Shown: piece by piece, positions 17,771-27,139 of the stretch
Layout: every line of letters starts with the position of its first letter
Numbering within the stretch: position 1 is the stretch's first letter
Assembly (NCBI GenBank): GCA_002919265.1
Contig: PKEY01000051.1
Coordinates: 36,947-100,946 of the forward strand
DNA: 64,000 bases
Direction: 5' to 3'
From: Hyphomicrobiaceae bacterium
Lineage (GTDB): Bacteria; Pseudomonadota; Alphaproteobacteria; Rhizobiales; Hyphomicrobiaceae
Position numbers and translations under genes: made by a program
The notes under the pieces: generated by a model
Database searches by the model: none
What the model saw: only the letters and a program-made list of their open reading frames with translations
Told to the model about the DNA's origin: nothing

Positions 17771-18553
17771 ATGCCAAAGTCGAAAACGAAATTCGAGAAG
17801 ATCGCTTTCGTTGCAAGCGACAACCCGGAAGCACAGCAGGCTTTGGCGCGGCTGACGGAGCTATACGGCAACGTGCCCCCGGAAACGGCGGACGCGATCG
17901 TAGCGCTGGGCGGCGACGGGCTGATGCTGCAGACGCTGCACAGGTTCATGAACGACCGCATTCCCATCTACGGAATGAACCGTGGTTCGGTTGGGTTCCT
18001 CATGAACGAGTACCGGGAGGACGGTCTCATCGAGCGGTTGGAGGGAGCCGAGATCACCTGCATACACCCCCTCAAGATGCGGGCGCGCGACATCCAAGGC
18101 GTGGTCCACGAGGAGCTGGCGATCAACGAGGTCTCGCTCTTCCGGCAGACCTACCAGGCAGCCAAGCTCCGCATCCTCATCGACGGCAAGGTGCGGATGG
18201 AGGAGCTCATCTGCGATGGCGTGCTTGTGGCCACGCCGGCGGGCTCGACGGCCTACAATCTTTCCGCCCACGGCCCGATCCTGCCCATCAATGCCCCGCT
18301 CCTCGCACTGACGCCCATCAGCCCGTTTCGCCCCAGGCGCTGGCGCGGCGCGCTGCTCCCCAATGTGGCCAAGATCCGGATCGACGTGCTGGAGCCGGAC
18401 AAGCGCCCCGTGAGCGCGGTCGCCGACCACTTCGAGACACGCTCTGTCGTCAGCGTCGAGGTCGAGGAGGAGCGCTCCATCGATCTCTTCATGATGTTCG
18501 ACCCTGGCCACAATCTCGACGAGCGTATCCTGTCAGAACAGTTCGGCTACTGA
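17771..18553 (+). CDS. nadK: NAD kinase
   Basis: A 260-residue ATP-NAD kinase making NADP+. The ATG at 17771 gives the compact alphaproteobacterial form ([16 protein letters not shown]); the open frame continues far upstream only by antisense overlap with cutA and eda. The diagnostic [14 protein letters not shown] (~residues 43-56) contains the GGDG motif. [12 protein letters not shown] is the NxGxxGFL motif, and [18 protein letters not shown] is the substrate site. All catalytic elements are intact. Confidence 0.93.
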   Translation: MPKSKTKFEKIAFVASDNPEAQQALARLTELYGNVPPETADAIVALGGDGLMLQTLHRFMNDRIPIYGMNRGSVGFLMNEYREDGLIERLEGAEITCIHPLKMRARDIQGVVHEELAINEVSLFRQTYQAAKLRILIDGKVRMEELICDGVLVATPAGSTAYNLSAHGPILPINAPLLALTPISPFRPRRWRGALLPNVAKIRIDVLEPDKRPVSAVADHFETRSVVSVEVEEERSIDLFMMFDPGHNLDERILSEQFGY

Positions 18554-18592
18554 ATCCCTAGTCCAATCACGTCGGTGCAAGGAGGAAAGACC

Positions 18593-19051
18593 GTGCGGGG
18601 CCTGTACTACGAGGAGTTCGAGGTCGGCCACGTGTTCGAGCATGCCGTCGGGCGGACCGTGACCGAGATGGACAACATGCTTTTCTCGTGTCTCACCCTC
18701 AACCCGCAGCCTCTCCATATCGATCACGCTTTCGCGGCGCAGACGGAGTGGGGGAAGCCGCTGGTGAATAGCCTGTTCACGCTGGGCCTGATGATCGGAA
18801 TTTCCGTATCCGACACGACGCTGGGCACGACGATCGCCAACCTCGGCATGACGGACGTAAAGTTCGGAAAGCCGGTGTTCCATGGCGACACGATCAGGGT
18901 GAAGACCGAGGTCGTGTCCAAGCGCGAGAGCCGTTCCCGGCCGGATGCCGGTATCGTCGAATTCCACCACCGCGCCTATAACCAGCATGGGGAACTGGTG
19001 GCCGAGTGCCGCCGTCAGGCTTTCATGCGCAAAAAACCGAAGGACAACTGA
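18593..19051 (+). CDS. MaoC family dehydratase
   Basis: A 152-residue single hot-dog (R)-enoyl-CoA hydratase-type protein. The GTG at 18593 is chosen because AAGGAGG lies at 18579-18585 with 7-base spacing, better than a GTG 18 bp upstream. The hydratase motif is [13 protein letters not shown], with the catalytic Asp/His region, followed by GLMIG. The stop is followed after 3 bp by the CoA ester lyase start, so the two are coupled. Such pairs act in itaconyl-CoA, mesaconyl-CoA or citramalyl-CoA metabolism; the precise substrate is not shown by the sequence. Confidence 0.88.
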   Translation: MRGLYYEEFEVGHVFEHAVGRTVTEMDNMLFSCLTLNPQPLHIDHAFAAQTEWGKPLVNSLFTLGLMIGISVSDTTLGTTIANLGMTDVKFGKPVFHGDTIRVKTEVVSKRESRSRPDAGIVEFHHRAYNQHGELVAECRRQAFMRKKPKDN

Positions 19052-19054
19052 CAC

Positions 19055-19936
19055 ATGCGCTCACTTCTCTTCGTACCCGGCGACAGCGATCGCAAGCTCG
19101 CCAAGGCGCTGTCATCGGGCGCAGATGCCTTGATCCTAGATCTCGAAGACTCGGTCGCTCTCGACCGGAAGGCCGAGGCCCGCGCGATGATCCGAGATTT
19201 CATCGCGTCGGCAAAAGGGCAGGAAAAGCGGCCGCGGCTTTACGTTCGCATCAACAGTCTCAATACGGATTTTTGGAGCGCCGACCTTGAAGGTGTCATG
19301 CCGGCAGGGCCGGACGGCATCATCCTGCCGAAGCCGCGTTCGGGGGAGGACGTGCATCGGCTATCCCTGGCGCTCGATCATGCCGAGGAAGCCGCGGGCC
19401 TGAAGCTCGGCTCGACCCGCATCATTGCGATCACCACGGAAGTTCCGATCTGCGTGCTCAACATGCCGAGCTTCATTGGCTCGAGCACGCGGCTCGAGGG
19501 CCTGACCTGGGGTGCGGAAGATCTGTCGGCGGAAATTGGCTCCACGGCTACCCGCGAGCCGAACGGCGCTCTGACGTCGCCTTATCGTTTGGCTCGCGAT
19601 CTCTGCCTGTTCACGGCTGTTTCGGCGGGCGTACAGCCCATCGACACCGTGTTCATCGACTTCCGCGACCAGGATGGCCTCAGGGCAGAGGCGGCTGCCG
19701 CGGCGCGCGACGGCTTCACCGGCAAGCTCGCCATTCATCCGGATCAAGTGGCGATCATCAACGAGGCCTTCACGCCGAGCCAGCGTGAGATCGATCACGC
19801 ACGCGACATCATCGCCATGTTCGCCGCATCCCCGGACGCGGGCGTCATCTCGCTCAACGGCCGCATGTATGACCGGCCGCATCTGACCCGCGCCGAGCGT
19901 GTGCTGGCGAGGGCAGGGCTGGCGAACAAGGAGTGA
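19055..19936 (+). CDS. CoA ester lyase (HpcH/HpaI-CitE type)
   Basis: A 293-residue TIM-barrel lyase of the citrate lyase beta/malyl-CoA lyase family. RSLLFVPGDSDRKLAKAL is the typical beginning. LILDLEDSV (residues ~27-35) carries metal-binding acidic residues and RPRLYVRIN has the active-site Arg. EVPICVLNM takes the place of the usual ET..G-LN segment, and WGAEDLSAEIG has the second metal site. With the MaoC hydratase just upstream it should cleave a 3-hydroxyacyl-CoA such as citramalyl- or beta-methylmalyl-CoA to acetyl-CoA or propionyl-CoA plus a keto acid (inference). Confidence 0.9.
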   Translation: MRSLLFVPGDSDRKLAKALSSGADALILDLEDSVALDRKAEARAMIRDFIASAKGQEKRPRLYVRINSLNTDFWSADLEGVMPAGPDGIILPKPRSGEDVHRLSLALDHAEEAAGLKLGSTRIIAITTEVPICVLNMPSFIGSSTRLEGLTWGAEDLSAEIGSTATREPNGALTSPYRLARDLCLFTAVSAGVQPIDTVFIDFRDQDGLRAEAAAAARDGFTGKLAIHPDQVAIINEAFTPSQREIDHARDIIAMFAASPDAGVISLNGRMYDRPHLTRAERVLARAGLANKE

Positions 19937-19944
19937 CGTTCAGG

Positions 19945-19983
19945 GAAGGGTGCAAGAGGACTTCGTGTTTCCGAGCACCCTTC
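19945..19983. terminator. Bidirectional-type hairpin between convergent genes
   Basis: A 9-bp inverted repeat, GAAGGGTGC (19945-19953) and GCACCCTTC (19975-19983), spans the 57-bp gap between the CoA lyase and the convergent flavin reductase. The loop is 21 nt and U tracts are poor, so it is a weak terminator candidate. Confidence 0.5.
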
Positions 19984-19993
19984 AATTGTCAAA

Positions 19994-20644
19994 TCACTCC
20001 GCCGCCTTCGGCACGTCGATGAGGTTGCCTTCCTCATCCACCTTCGGACGGAAGATCGTGAACTGAGTTTCGGGGGTCACCACCGAATAATCCATATAGC
20101 CAAGCCGCGCGATGGGGCGCATGGAGGTGGTGTCGACGAGGCCGTCCTTGATGAAGCGGTCGTCGATGTAGATGCCGACCACACGGCCAAAAACCACGAA
20201 ATGGCCGGAGCCGTTGCCGTCTTCATCGGGCAGCTCGATCGTCTTCCAGTATTTGCACTCGAGGGCGACCGGGCTCTCCTTCACGCGCGGCGGACGAACA
20301 AGGCACGACGGCGCGGTCGTAAGCCCGGACAGCGAAAACTCGTCGACGCCAGGCGGCACGTCGGCGGAGGTCGTGTTCATGTGATAGCGCAGCTCCCAGG
20401 TCGCCAGTGAACAGACGAACTCGCCCGTTTCCTCGATGTTGCGCACGCTGTCTTTCTTGCCGCCGGAGCCGAACAGCACGTAGTGCGGATGGCTGCTCAT
20501 CGCGTTGAAGAAGCTGTAGGGTGCGAGATTGCACACGCCGTCCTTGCTGATCGAGGAGATCCAGCCGATGGGCCGCGGCACCACCAGCGCCTTCCACGGG
20601 TCGCGCTTGAGGCCATGGTTGTTCAGCTTGGGCTCGTAGAACAC
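19994..20644 (-). CDS. Flavin reductase family protein
   Basis: A 216-residue protein of the FMN-binding split-barrel flavin reductase-like family. VVPRPIGWISSISKDGVCNLAPYSFF (taken in parts: PRPIGWIS, NLAPYSFF) is the family's FMN-binding core, followed by DSVRNIEETGEF. Proteins of this type reduce FMN for a monooxygenase or bind flavin tightly with unknown reaction. No partner monooxygenase is adjacent. Monocistronic and convergent with the CoA lyase gene. Confidence 0.85.
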   Translation of the reverse strand: MFYEPKLNNHGLKRDPWKALVVPRPIGWISSISKDGVCNLAPYSFFNAMSSHPHYVLFGSGGKKDSVRNIEETGEFVCSLATWELRYHMNTTSADVPPGVDEFSLSGLTTAPSCLVRPPRVKESPVALECKYWKTIELPDEDGNGSGHFVVFGRVVGIYIDDRFIKDGLVDTTSMRPIARLGYMDYSVVTPETQFTIFRPKVDEEGNLIDVPKAAE

Positions 20645-20811
20645 GTGAAATCTCCTCGCTTCTTTTGGGCTGTGCTAAGCGTGGGCTTTCGCTCTGCCTC
20701 AGCTACTTCTCCAACACGTCAGCGACCTGGAGGTCTGAAGGGTTGCCTGCCCGCTATATAGGCCGCGCTTCTCCTTCTGCCGAAGGCAAGTTGATTTGGT
20801 GCCAGCGCAAC

Positions 20812-21381
20812 TCATCCCTGCCAACGGGTGACGATGTCGGACAGGGCTGGGCGCTCGCGGTCCTGCTGCTTCTCGCTCTCCGTACCAATGTAGATGAAGC
20901 CGGCGATTCGCTCGTTGTCGCCGAGGCCAAGCGCTTTCCGCACGCCAGGGCTGAAGGCGTACCACTCCGTGATCCACGAGGTGCCGTAGCCGAGCGCGTT
21001 CGCTGCAAGGCAGAGATTGAAGCAGGCGGCGCCAGTGGACAGGATCTGCTCCAGCTCTGGCACCGCAGGGTTCGGTACGATGCGCGAGATCACCGCCACC
21101 ACGACGGGCGCGCGCATGAACCGGCCCCGCTCCGTTTCCAGGCGCACCGGCGAGGGTTCTTTCTCCTCGGCTGCGCAAACCTCAGCGAGCACTTCGCCGA
21201 ACTTCGCGCGCGCCTCGCCCTCGAACACGATGAAGCGCCAGGGCACGAGCTTCTTGTGATCGGGCACGCGGGCGGCGGCGGTCAGAATCTTCTCCAGCTC
21301 CTCCGGGCTGGGGCCTGGCTCGCGCAGCAGCGCCGGCTTGGATGAGCGGCGCGTCAGCAGGAAGTCGATGAGAGATGGCAC
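20812..21381 (-). CDS. Nitroreductase family protein
   Basis: A 189-residue FMN-dependent nitroreductase-like enzyme of the YdjA/small RutE-like group. A GTG at 21381 is taken as start because it gives VPSLIDFLLTRRSS, where the family homology begins; the open frame upstream only runs antisense to the vWA gene. Motifs: RRSSK (FMN phosphate), RVPDHKKLVPWRFIV, and LAANALGYGTSWITEW (FMN site near residue 125-140). The divergent vWA gene starts about 100 bp away. Confidence 0.87.
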   Translation of the reverse strand: MPSLIDFLLTRRSSKPALLREPGPSPEELEKILTAAARVPDHKKLVPWRFIVFEGEARAKFGEVLAEVCAAEEKEPSPVRLETERGRFMRAPVVVAVISRIVPNPAVPELEQILSTGAACFNLCLAANALGYGTSWITEWYAFSPGVRKALGLGDNERIAGFIYIGTESEKQQDRERPALSDIVTRWQG

Positions 21382-21481
21382 TGTGCGTGACCTCGTGTAG
21401 CCAGTGTCGGTTGGGTCCTCGCTATCGCAATTCGTATTGCGGTACAATCGGCGGGCAGAGAGCGCGGAGGTCAACCGGGAA

Positions 21482-23503
21482 ATGTTGCGCGGAGTTTCAG
21501 GCATGCTGCGGTGGGGGCATCGGCGCGCGGGGAATGCGGTGCTGACGGCTTTCGCCGTGGCTGTGGCGGCGATGACGGCGGCTGTTTCGCAGCACGCTCT
21601 AGCCCAGACGCCGCCACCGCGCACGCAGATCATTGTCGACGGCTCCGGCTCCATGTGGGGGAAGATTCCGGGCGACTCTGCCGCCAAGTTCGTTCTGGCG
21701 CGCGAGGCGTTGCGGCAGATCCTGCCGGCGCTCGATCGCACGGCGGAGGTGGGGCTCGTGCTTTTCGGCCATCGTCGGCGCGGCGACTGCTCAGATGTGG
21801 AGCAGGCCGTTTCGGTCCGGCCGCTCGATCCGGCGCGGTTGTTGGCGCCTCTGGACGCTCTCAATCCGAAAGGACGCGGACCGCTCACGCTGGCGATGGT
21901 AGCGGCGGCGGACGTCCTGCCCAACGATGAGGGCAGGGCGAGCCTGATCCTCATCCACGATGACTTCGATAATTGCCAGGCTGATCCGTGCCAGATCGCG
22001 GGCGAGCTGCACCGCGCGCGGCCGAACCTGGCTGTGCACGTGGTGAGCATCGGCGCGAAACCGGAGGACGCGGAGCGCATGGCCTGCGTGCCACGCATCA
22101 CGGGGGGCCGGCACTTTGTCGTAACCGACGCGTCCGAAGTCGGGCCTGCCATCGCCGAGGCGCTGCGGCTGGCGACACTTGCGCAGCCCCCGGTGCTCAA
22201 CGTGCCGGCGCCGCGGGCGGCCACGCGCGATATGCTGGGCCCGCCGGGGCTACGGCTGTCGGCTGTTCTGGGAGAAGGCAACGAGCCACTTGCCGAGCCG
22301 CTAACCTGGCGCATTTTTCGGGAAGGACAGGAGGCTTCGGGTCCGATCGCGGAGATAACGGACGTGTCTCCACATGTGCCACTGGAGCCGGGTAAGTACG
22401 TGGTCGAAGCATCCCGTGATCTCGTCACCGCACGGCAGACAGTGGAGGTTGCGGAAAGGCGCGCGACGCCGGTGAATGTGCAACTCGAGGCCGGGATCAT
22501 TCAGCTTCCGGGAAAACCTTCCGCCGGTGAGAGTGAAGAAGGTCCATCTGCTTCCGTCGTCAGCCTTGTGGCAGAGGGCGAGGGTGCAGGGGAAGCGAGC
22601 CGCGTCGTATGGGTGGGCCCTGCTGAAGCGCAGGAGCTGTTGGTCCCGCCGGGCACTTATCGTGTCATTCTTCAGGACGGGGCCTACCGCGCCGAGCGCA
22701 GCATTGTCGTCCCGAGCGGCAGTCGTGGCGCGCCCCCGCTGGCGACGGGCGTAGGGCAGATCCGGGCCGAGGCAAAGGACCATCTCGGGGCGGAAGATCC
22801 GGCCGAAGGCGTGCTGTTCTTCGTGCAGGAGGATGATCCGTCGGCACCAGACGGCCGGCGGGAGGTGGCGCGTTCGGCAGCGGCCCAGGCGCAGTTCGCT
22901 TTGCCTGCGGGGACCTATCACCTCGTTGCGCGGAAAGGCCCTGCCGAAGTGCGCGAGGTGGTGGCGCTGAGAGCCGGCGATGATGTGGCCCGCACGCTGG
23001 ATCTTAAGCTTGCGCGCCTTTCCCTCTCTGCTCAGCTCGCGGGCGCGACCGATCTCTCGGCCACGGACATTACGTGGCGGGTCGTCCGCCTGGAGGACGA
23101 TGAGAGAGGTGAGGTCGCGCGCTCCGTCGAGGCGAATCCAGAGCTGCAGCTTCCCGCGGGGAAATACCGTGTTGAAGCCCGACTGGGTCGGCTCAATGCT
23201 GTGGCCAGCCGGGAGGTTACCCTGACCGAGGGCAGCACTGAACATCTCACATTGCGGCCCGATGCGGCGGAGCTTCACCTGCGTTTGGCGCACGGCGGCC
23301 TTCCGCTCAGCGGGGGCGACGTGTTCTGGGAAATCCGCGATAGGGCAGGGCAGGTCGTCTGGCGGACGATGGAGTCGGAGCCGCGGGCTTTCCTTGCACC
23401 GGGCAGGTATATCGTTCGCGCAGAGCTGCGAGAGCGTCAGCTCGAACAGGCAGTAGACCTCAATTCAGGTGACAAGCGAGTTGTGGATCTGACGCTCGAA
23501 TGA
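21482..23503 (+). CDS. Secreted vWA-domain protein with five C-terminal repeats
   Basis: A 673-residue protein from the ATG at 21482 (GGAGG 12 bases upstream; an ATG at 21503 is also possible). A signal peptide ends near residue 42. The von Willebrand A domain (~46-230) has an intact MIDAS start DGSGSMWG (D53, S55, S57). After it come five copies of a roughly 82-87-residue unit, each marked by a turn such as LEPGKYVVEA, VPPGTYRVIL, LPAGTYHLVA, LPAGKYRVEA and LAPGRYIVRA (DNA positions about 22382, 22642, 22902, 23149 and 23393). The units look like beta-sandwich or carboxypeptidase-regulatory/PEGA-like domains. The neighbour at 23566 is made of the same unit. Function unknown; a periplasmic or surface adhesion role is possible. 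Confidence 0.75.
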   Translation: MLRGVSGMLRWGHRRAGNAVLTAFAVAVAAMTAAVSQHALAQTPPPRTQIIVDGSGSMWGKIPGDSAAKFVLAREALRQILPALDRTAEVGLVLFGHRRRGDCSDVEQAVSVRPLDPARLLAPLDALNPKGRGPLTLAMVAAADVLPNDEGRASLILIHDDFDNCQADPCQIAGELHRARPNLAVHVVSIGAKPEDAERMACVPRITGGRHFVVTDASEVGPAIAEALRLATLAQPPVLNVPAPRAATRDMLGPPGLRLSAVLGEGNEPLAEPLTWRIFREGQEASGPIAEITDVSPHVPLEPGKYVVEASRDLVTARQTVEVAERRATPVNVQLEAGIIQLPGKPSAGESEEGPSASVVSLVAEGEGAGEASRVVWVGPAEAQELLVPPGTYRVILQDGAYRAERSIVVPSGSRGAPPLATGVGQIRAEAKDHLGAEDPAEGVLFFVQEDDPSAPDGRREVARSAAAQAQFALPAGTYHLVARKGPAEVREVVALRAGDDVARTLDLKLARLSLSAQLAGATDLSATDITWRVVRLEDDERGEVARSVEANPELQLPAGKYRVEARLGRLNAVASREVTLTEGSTEHLTLRPDAAELHLRLAHGGLPLSGGDVFWEIRDRAGQVVWRTMESEPRAFLAPGRYIVRAELRERQLEQAVDLNSGDKRVVDLTLE

Positions 23504-23565
23504 CCACAATCAGCAGCTATATCAGCGGGCTGAAATCTCACATCTCGCGATCACGGGGGTGGTGA

Positions 23566-24552
23566 ATGCACGCGATCCTAGCGTGGTTGTTGGCGATTGC
23601 GGCCGTGCTGGCATTGCCGCCTGCTGCTGGCGCTCAGCCTCAGCCGCCGGCCACGTCAAGCTGGGATGTCAACACCCAGCCCATGGGGATTCCCCAGGAC
23701 CTGTTGCTGCCGGCGCCGAACACGACGGTCATTCCCTGGACACCATCCACCACGCCGGACAGAAAGTCGGGCAACGCATCAGGCGAGTCCCAGGTAACCC
23801 TCGTCGCGCTCCTCACGCAGGATGGGCAGCGCATCGAATCCGGCCTCGTCTGGCGCGTCTATAAGAAGGATGAAAACGCCAGCGGACCAGGGAGCAACCG
23901 GCTCATCCTGACGCGTCGCGAAGCGAGCCCCGTTTTAAAGTTGGACCCCGGCGATTACTTCGTGAACGCCGCGTTCGGCCGGGCCCACCTCACGCGCCGC
24001 ATCACCGTGAAGCCAGGCGAGCAGACGGTCGAGCAGTTCGTTCTCAACGCTGGCGGTCTGCGGGTTACCGCGTTGGTGAACGATGGAGAAACGGCACCAC
24101 CCAATACCGTGACCTTCGACGTCTACTCGGATGAGCGCGACCAGTTCGGTAATCGCACGCTCATCATGGAGGATGCCCGGCCCGGAGTGATCATCCGCCT
24201 TAACTCAGGCATCTACCATATTGAGTCGACCTATGGCGACGCCAACTCGCGGGTGAGCACGGATGTGACGGTGGAGGCCGGGAAGCTTACGGAGGCGACG
24301 CTCAAGCACTCCGCGGCCAAGGTTACCTTCAAGCTGGTACGCCAGGCGGGTGGCGAGGCGTTAGCCGATACGCAGTGGAGCATCCTCGACGAGGGTGGCG
24401 GGGTCGTAAAAGAAAGCGTCGGTGCCTTGCCGGTCCATACGCTGGCGCCCGGCAAATACACCGTGACCGCACGATCCGCCGGACAAGTCTTTCGCCGGGA
24501 CTTCTCGGTTGAACGCGGCGAAATCGCCGAGGTGGAGGTGGTGATGCAGTGA
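23566..24552 (+). CDS. Secreted protein with three copies of the same repeat
   Basis: A 328-residue protein with a signal peptide (cleavage near residue 23, after AAGA) and a Pro/Thr-rich stretch to about residue 65. Three repeats follow, marked by LDPGDYFVNA, LNSGIYHIES and LAPGKYTVTA (DNA positions about 23940, 24199 and 24442). Each is followed by a strand and a V-x-x-G-[EK] turn. The spacing is 243-259 bp, the same as in the vWA protein 62 bp upstream, so the pair probably arose by duplication and is cotranscribed. It lacks the vWA domain. It may be a structural partner; the function is unknown. Confidence 0.7.
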   Translation: MHAILAWLLAIAAVLALPPAAGAQPQPPATSSWDVNTQPMGIPQDLLLPAPNTTVIPWTPSTTPDRKSGNASGESQVTLVALLTQDGQRIESGLVWRVYKKDENASGPGSNRLILTRREASPVLKLDPGDYFVNAAFGRAHLTRRITVKPGEQTVEQFVLNAGGLRVTALVNDGETAPPNTVTFDVYSDERDQFGNRTLIMEDARPGVIIRLNSGIYHIESTYGDANSRVSTDVTVEAGKLTEATLKHSAAKVTFKLVRQAGGEALADTQWSILDEGGGVVKESVGALPVHTLAPGKYTVTARSAGQVFRRDFSVERGEIAEVEVVMQ

Positions 24553-24558
24553 CATCCG

Positions 24559-25635
24559 CTAGCGGAAGGGCGGCGCCTGCATCAGTCCGCCTTGGGACCA
24601 CAGATTGTTGATCTGCCGTTCGAGCTTGAGCGCCGAGTTTTTCCCGAGGTTTCGCTCGAAGATCTCGCCGTAATTGCCGACCTGCTGGATGGCGTCGTAG
24701 GCCCAGGTCCGCGAGAGGCCCAGCGACGCTCCGAGGTCACCTTCCGTACCCAAGAGCCTCCGGACCTCAACGAAGTTCGAGGCCTTGGCAGATTCGACAT
24801 TTGAGCTGGTGATGCCGTACTCCTCGGCGGTTAACAGGGCAAAAAGAACCCACCGGATGATGCCGAACCATTGCGGATCGTCTTGGCGCACCGCTGGCCC
24901 ACGCGGCTCTTTCGACAGAACCTCCGGAAGAAACTGGTGCTCATCAGGGTCTGGAAGGGTGGTGCGTGTTAGAGCCAACGTCGACATGTCAGCGCTCAGC
25001 GCCATGCAGCGCTTGTTGGCATAGCCCTGCACAGCCTGATCCCAGCTGTCGGAGGCAACCAGCGTAAAGCGCATGCCGCGATGGCCAAAGAATTCCCGTA
25101 CGTTTTGTTGCGCGGGGCCGTTGGCGAGCAGGCAGATGCTCGCGCCGCTGAGTTCGAGAACGCTCGTGATCCCTTGCGAGCGCCGGACCATCATGGCCTG
25201 GCCATCGTAGAACAGTGTGTCGACGAACTTGATGCCGAGATCCATGTCGCGGCTCAGCGTCCACGTCGCGCTGCGTGCCAGCAGATCGACATCACCGGAT
25301 CTCAGGGCAGCAAATCGTTCTGCCGCTGGCAGAGAGCGGAATTTCACCGCAGACTTATCTCCAAAGATCGCCGCGGCCACAGCCGCGCAGAAATCTACCT
25401 CAAGACCTGACCACCGGCCTTGCTCGTCGACGTGAGAGAAACCGAGCGGACCATCGGCGACACCGCAGAGAAGATGTCCGCGGCTCCTTACGTCATCAAG
25501 TGTCGCCGCTTCGGCTGTCGCCGAGGCCCCAAGAGTAAGAAGAACACCGGCAACCGCGCCGATGACGCGGCGTACCGTCTTCACGGCCAGGGAAATCATG
25601 ACAATCAGGTTTGCGAAAGTCCGTACTGACAACAC
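24559..25635 (-). CDS. Amino-acid ABC transporter substrate-binding protein (AapJ-like)
   Basis: A 358-residue periplasmic binding protein of the general L-amino acid (AapJ/BztA) type. The signal sequence runs to about residue 43, ending before ATLDDVRSRGHLLCGV; an ATG at 25599 is an alternative start. Family motifs: GFSHVDEQGRWSGLEVDFC, FAALRSGDVDLLARSATWTLSRD and GFKFVDT-like KFVDTLFYDGQ. The C-terminus has NYGEIFERNLG. The usual aapQMP permease and ATPase genes are not adjacent: flanking genes are the convergent repeat protein and an M20 hydrolase. It is an orphan binding protein, perhaps serving as a sensor or sharing a distant permease. Confidence 0.88.
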   Translation of the reverse strand: MLSVRTFANLIVMISLAVKTVRRVIGAVAGVLLTLGASATAEAATLDDVRSRGHLLCGVADGPLGFSHVDEQGRWSGLEVDFCAAVAAAIFGDKSAVKFRSLPAAERFAALRSGDVDLLARSATWTLSRDMDLGIKFVDTLFYDGQAMMVRRSQGITSVLELSGASICLLANGPAQQNVREFFGHRGMRFTLVASDSWDQAVQGYANKRCMALSADMSTLALTRTTLPDPDEHQFLPEVLSKEPRGPAVRQDDPQWFGIIRWVLFALLTAEEYGITSSNVESAKASNFVEVRRLLGTEGDLGASLGLSRTWAYDAIQQVGNYGEIFERNLGKNSALKLERQINNLWSQGGLMQAPPFR

Positions 25636-25694
25636 CCCGGGTACTTACCTAGGGCATCCGAGGTAACATGGTTCTTGGGTCACCGCCTCTTTGG

Positions 25695-26861
25695 TCACAC
25701 AGGCATGGCGGTCTCCACCAGCCTGACCCAATAGGAGACACCGACGGGAATGGCCTCGTCGTTGAAGTCATAGGCGGGGTGATGCAGGCCTGCGCTGTCA
25801 CCATTGCCGAGGAAGATGAAGGCGCCGGGCCGCGCTTCCAGCAGGAACGAGAAATCCTCGCCTCCCATCACTGGAGGTACGCTGAAGTCGACGTTTTCTT
25901 CGCCCACGACCTGGGCCGCAACGGCCGCCGCGAACTTTGCCTGCTTCTCGTGATTGCGTGTGACTGGATAATCCCGGCGATAGATGACTTCTGCCGTCGC
26001 GCCAAAAGCCGTGGCCGTCGATTGAACGACCTCTTTGATACGCTTTTCCAACAAATCCCGCACTTCAGGCTTCAGCGAGCGGGCCGTTCCGGTAAGCTTC
26101 GCCTGTGCCGGGATGACATTCTGCGCGTCGCCGGCGTGGAACATGCAAATCGACACGACGCCTGACTCCAGCGGATCCACGTTGCGCGAAACAATGGACT
26201 GCAGCGCCGTGATGACGTGGGAGCCCACAAGCACCGTGTCGACACATTGATGCGGCTTTGCGGCGTGGCCGCCGACGCCGTCGATCGTGATGTAGACCCG
26301 ATCGGAAGAAGCCATCAGAGGGCCGGGCCGCAGCGCGAACTGGCCCACCGGCAGGCCGGGTTGATTGTGAATCCCGTAGACTTCCTGAATACCGAACCGA
26401 TCGAGAAGGCCGTCCTCGATCATCGCTTTCGCGCCGGCGCCGCCTTCCTCTGCAGGCTGAAAGATCAAGACAACGGTGCCATCGAAATTGCGCGTTTCGC
26501 AGAGATAGCGCGCCGCGCCGAGCAGCATTGTCGTGTGACCATCGTGCCCGCAGGCATGCATGCGGCCGGGAACGGTCGAAGCATACGGCGCGCCTGTCGC
26601 CTCCTGAATGGGGAGCGCGTCCATATCCGCGCGCAGACCAATCACCTTGCCGGAGGTGTTCGTCCGGCCACGAATGACGCCGACCACACCCGTGCGACCG
26701 ATGCCCGGCACCACCTCATCGCAGCCCCAAGCCTTGAGCTTTTCCGCCACGATGCCGGCTGTCCGATGCACCTCGTAAAGAAGCTCAGGGTGTGCATGGA
26801 AGTCGCGTCGCAGCTCCGTAAGCTCCTGCTGCATCGCCGCGACTCGGTTCACGATCGGCAT
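25695..26861 (-). CDS. M20 family metallo-amidohydrolase
   Basis: A 388-residue zinc hydrolase of the hippurate hydrolase/N-acyl-amino acid amidohydrolase (M20D) group. Motifs: RRDFHAHPEL, LRADMDALP (Asp after the metal His/Asp region), MHACGHDGHTTMLLGAA with the catalytic Cys-Gly-His-Asp, and QPAEEGGAGAKAMIEDG with the Glu pair. The C-terminal metal His sits in the final part of the chain (DSAGLHHPAYDFND). It probably deacylates an N-acyl amino acid in the cytoplasm. Monocistronic by spacing. Confidence 0.92.
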   Translation of the reverse strand: MPIVNRVAAMQQELTELRRDFHAHPELLYEVHRTAGIVAEKLKAWGCDEVVPGIGRTGVVGVIRGRTNTSGKVIGLRADMDALPIQEATGAPYASTVPGRMHACGHDGHTTMLLGAARYLCETRNFDGTVVLIFQPAEEGGAGAKAMIEDGLLDRFGIQEVYGIHNQPGLPVGQFALRPGPLMASSDRVYITIDGVGGHAAKPHQCVDTVLVGSHVITALQSIVSRNVDPLESGVVSICMFHAGDAQNVIPAQAKLTGTARSLKPEVRDLLEKRIKEVVQSTATAFGATAEVIYRRDYPVTRNHEKQAKFAAAVAAQVVGEENVDFSVPPVMGGEDFSFLLEARPGAFIFLGNGDSAGLHHPAYDFNDEAIPVGVSYWVRLVETAMPV

Positions 26862-27139
26862 GGTTCGGTGGTCTCCCTCTGAACGGACTGGCGTCTGGCG
26901 CGCCTCGATTGCTGATTTTCTTCGAACCTAGACTGATTGCGCGGCTCGGACAAATGCGACGGAGGGCCGTCAAAATCCCGGAACTGCTACAACTTGCGAT
27001 AGCGTAGTCACGCCCGGCCGCGACGCGTGGGACGCATGACATCAAAGGGTGAAGTTGCACGTGCGGATGGTCAAGCGTTGTCGACATTACGACGAGGCCG
27101 CTTGGACTGGAGACGGCAATAAACGGGAAATGAGTCGCC

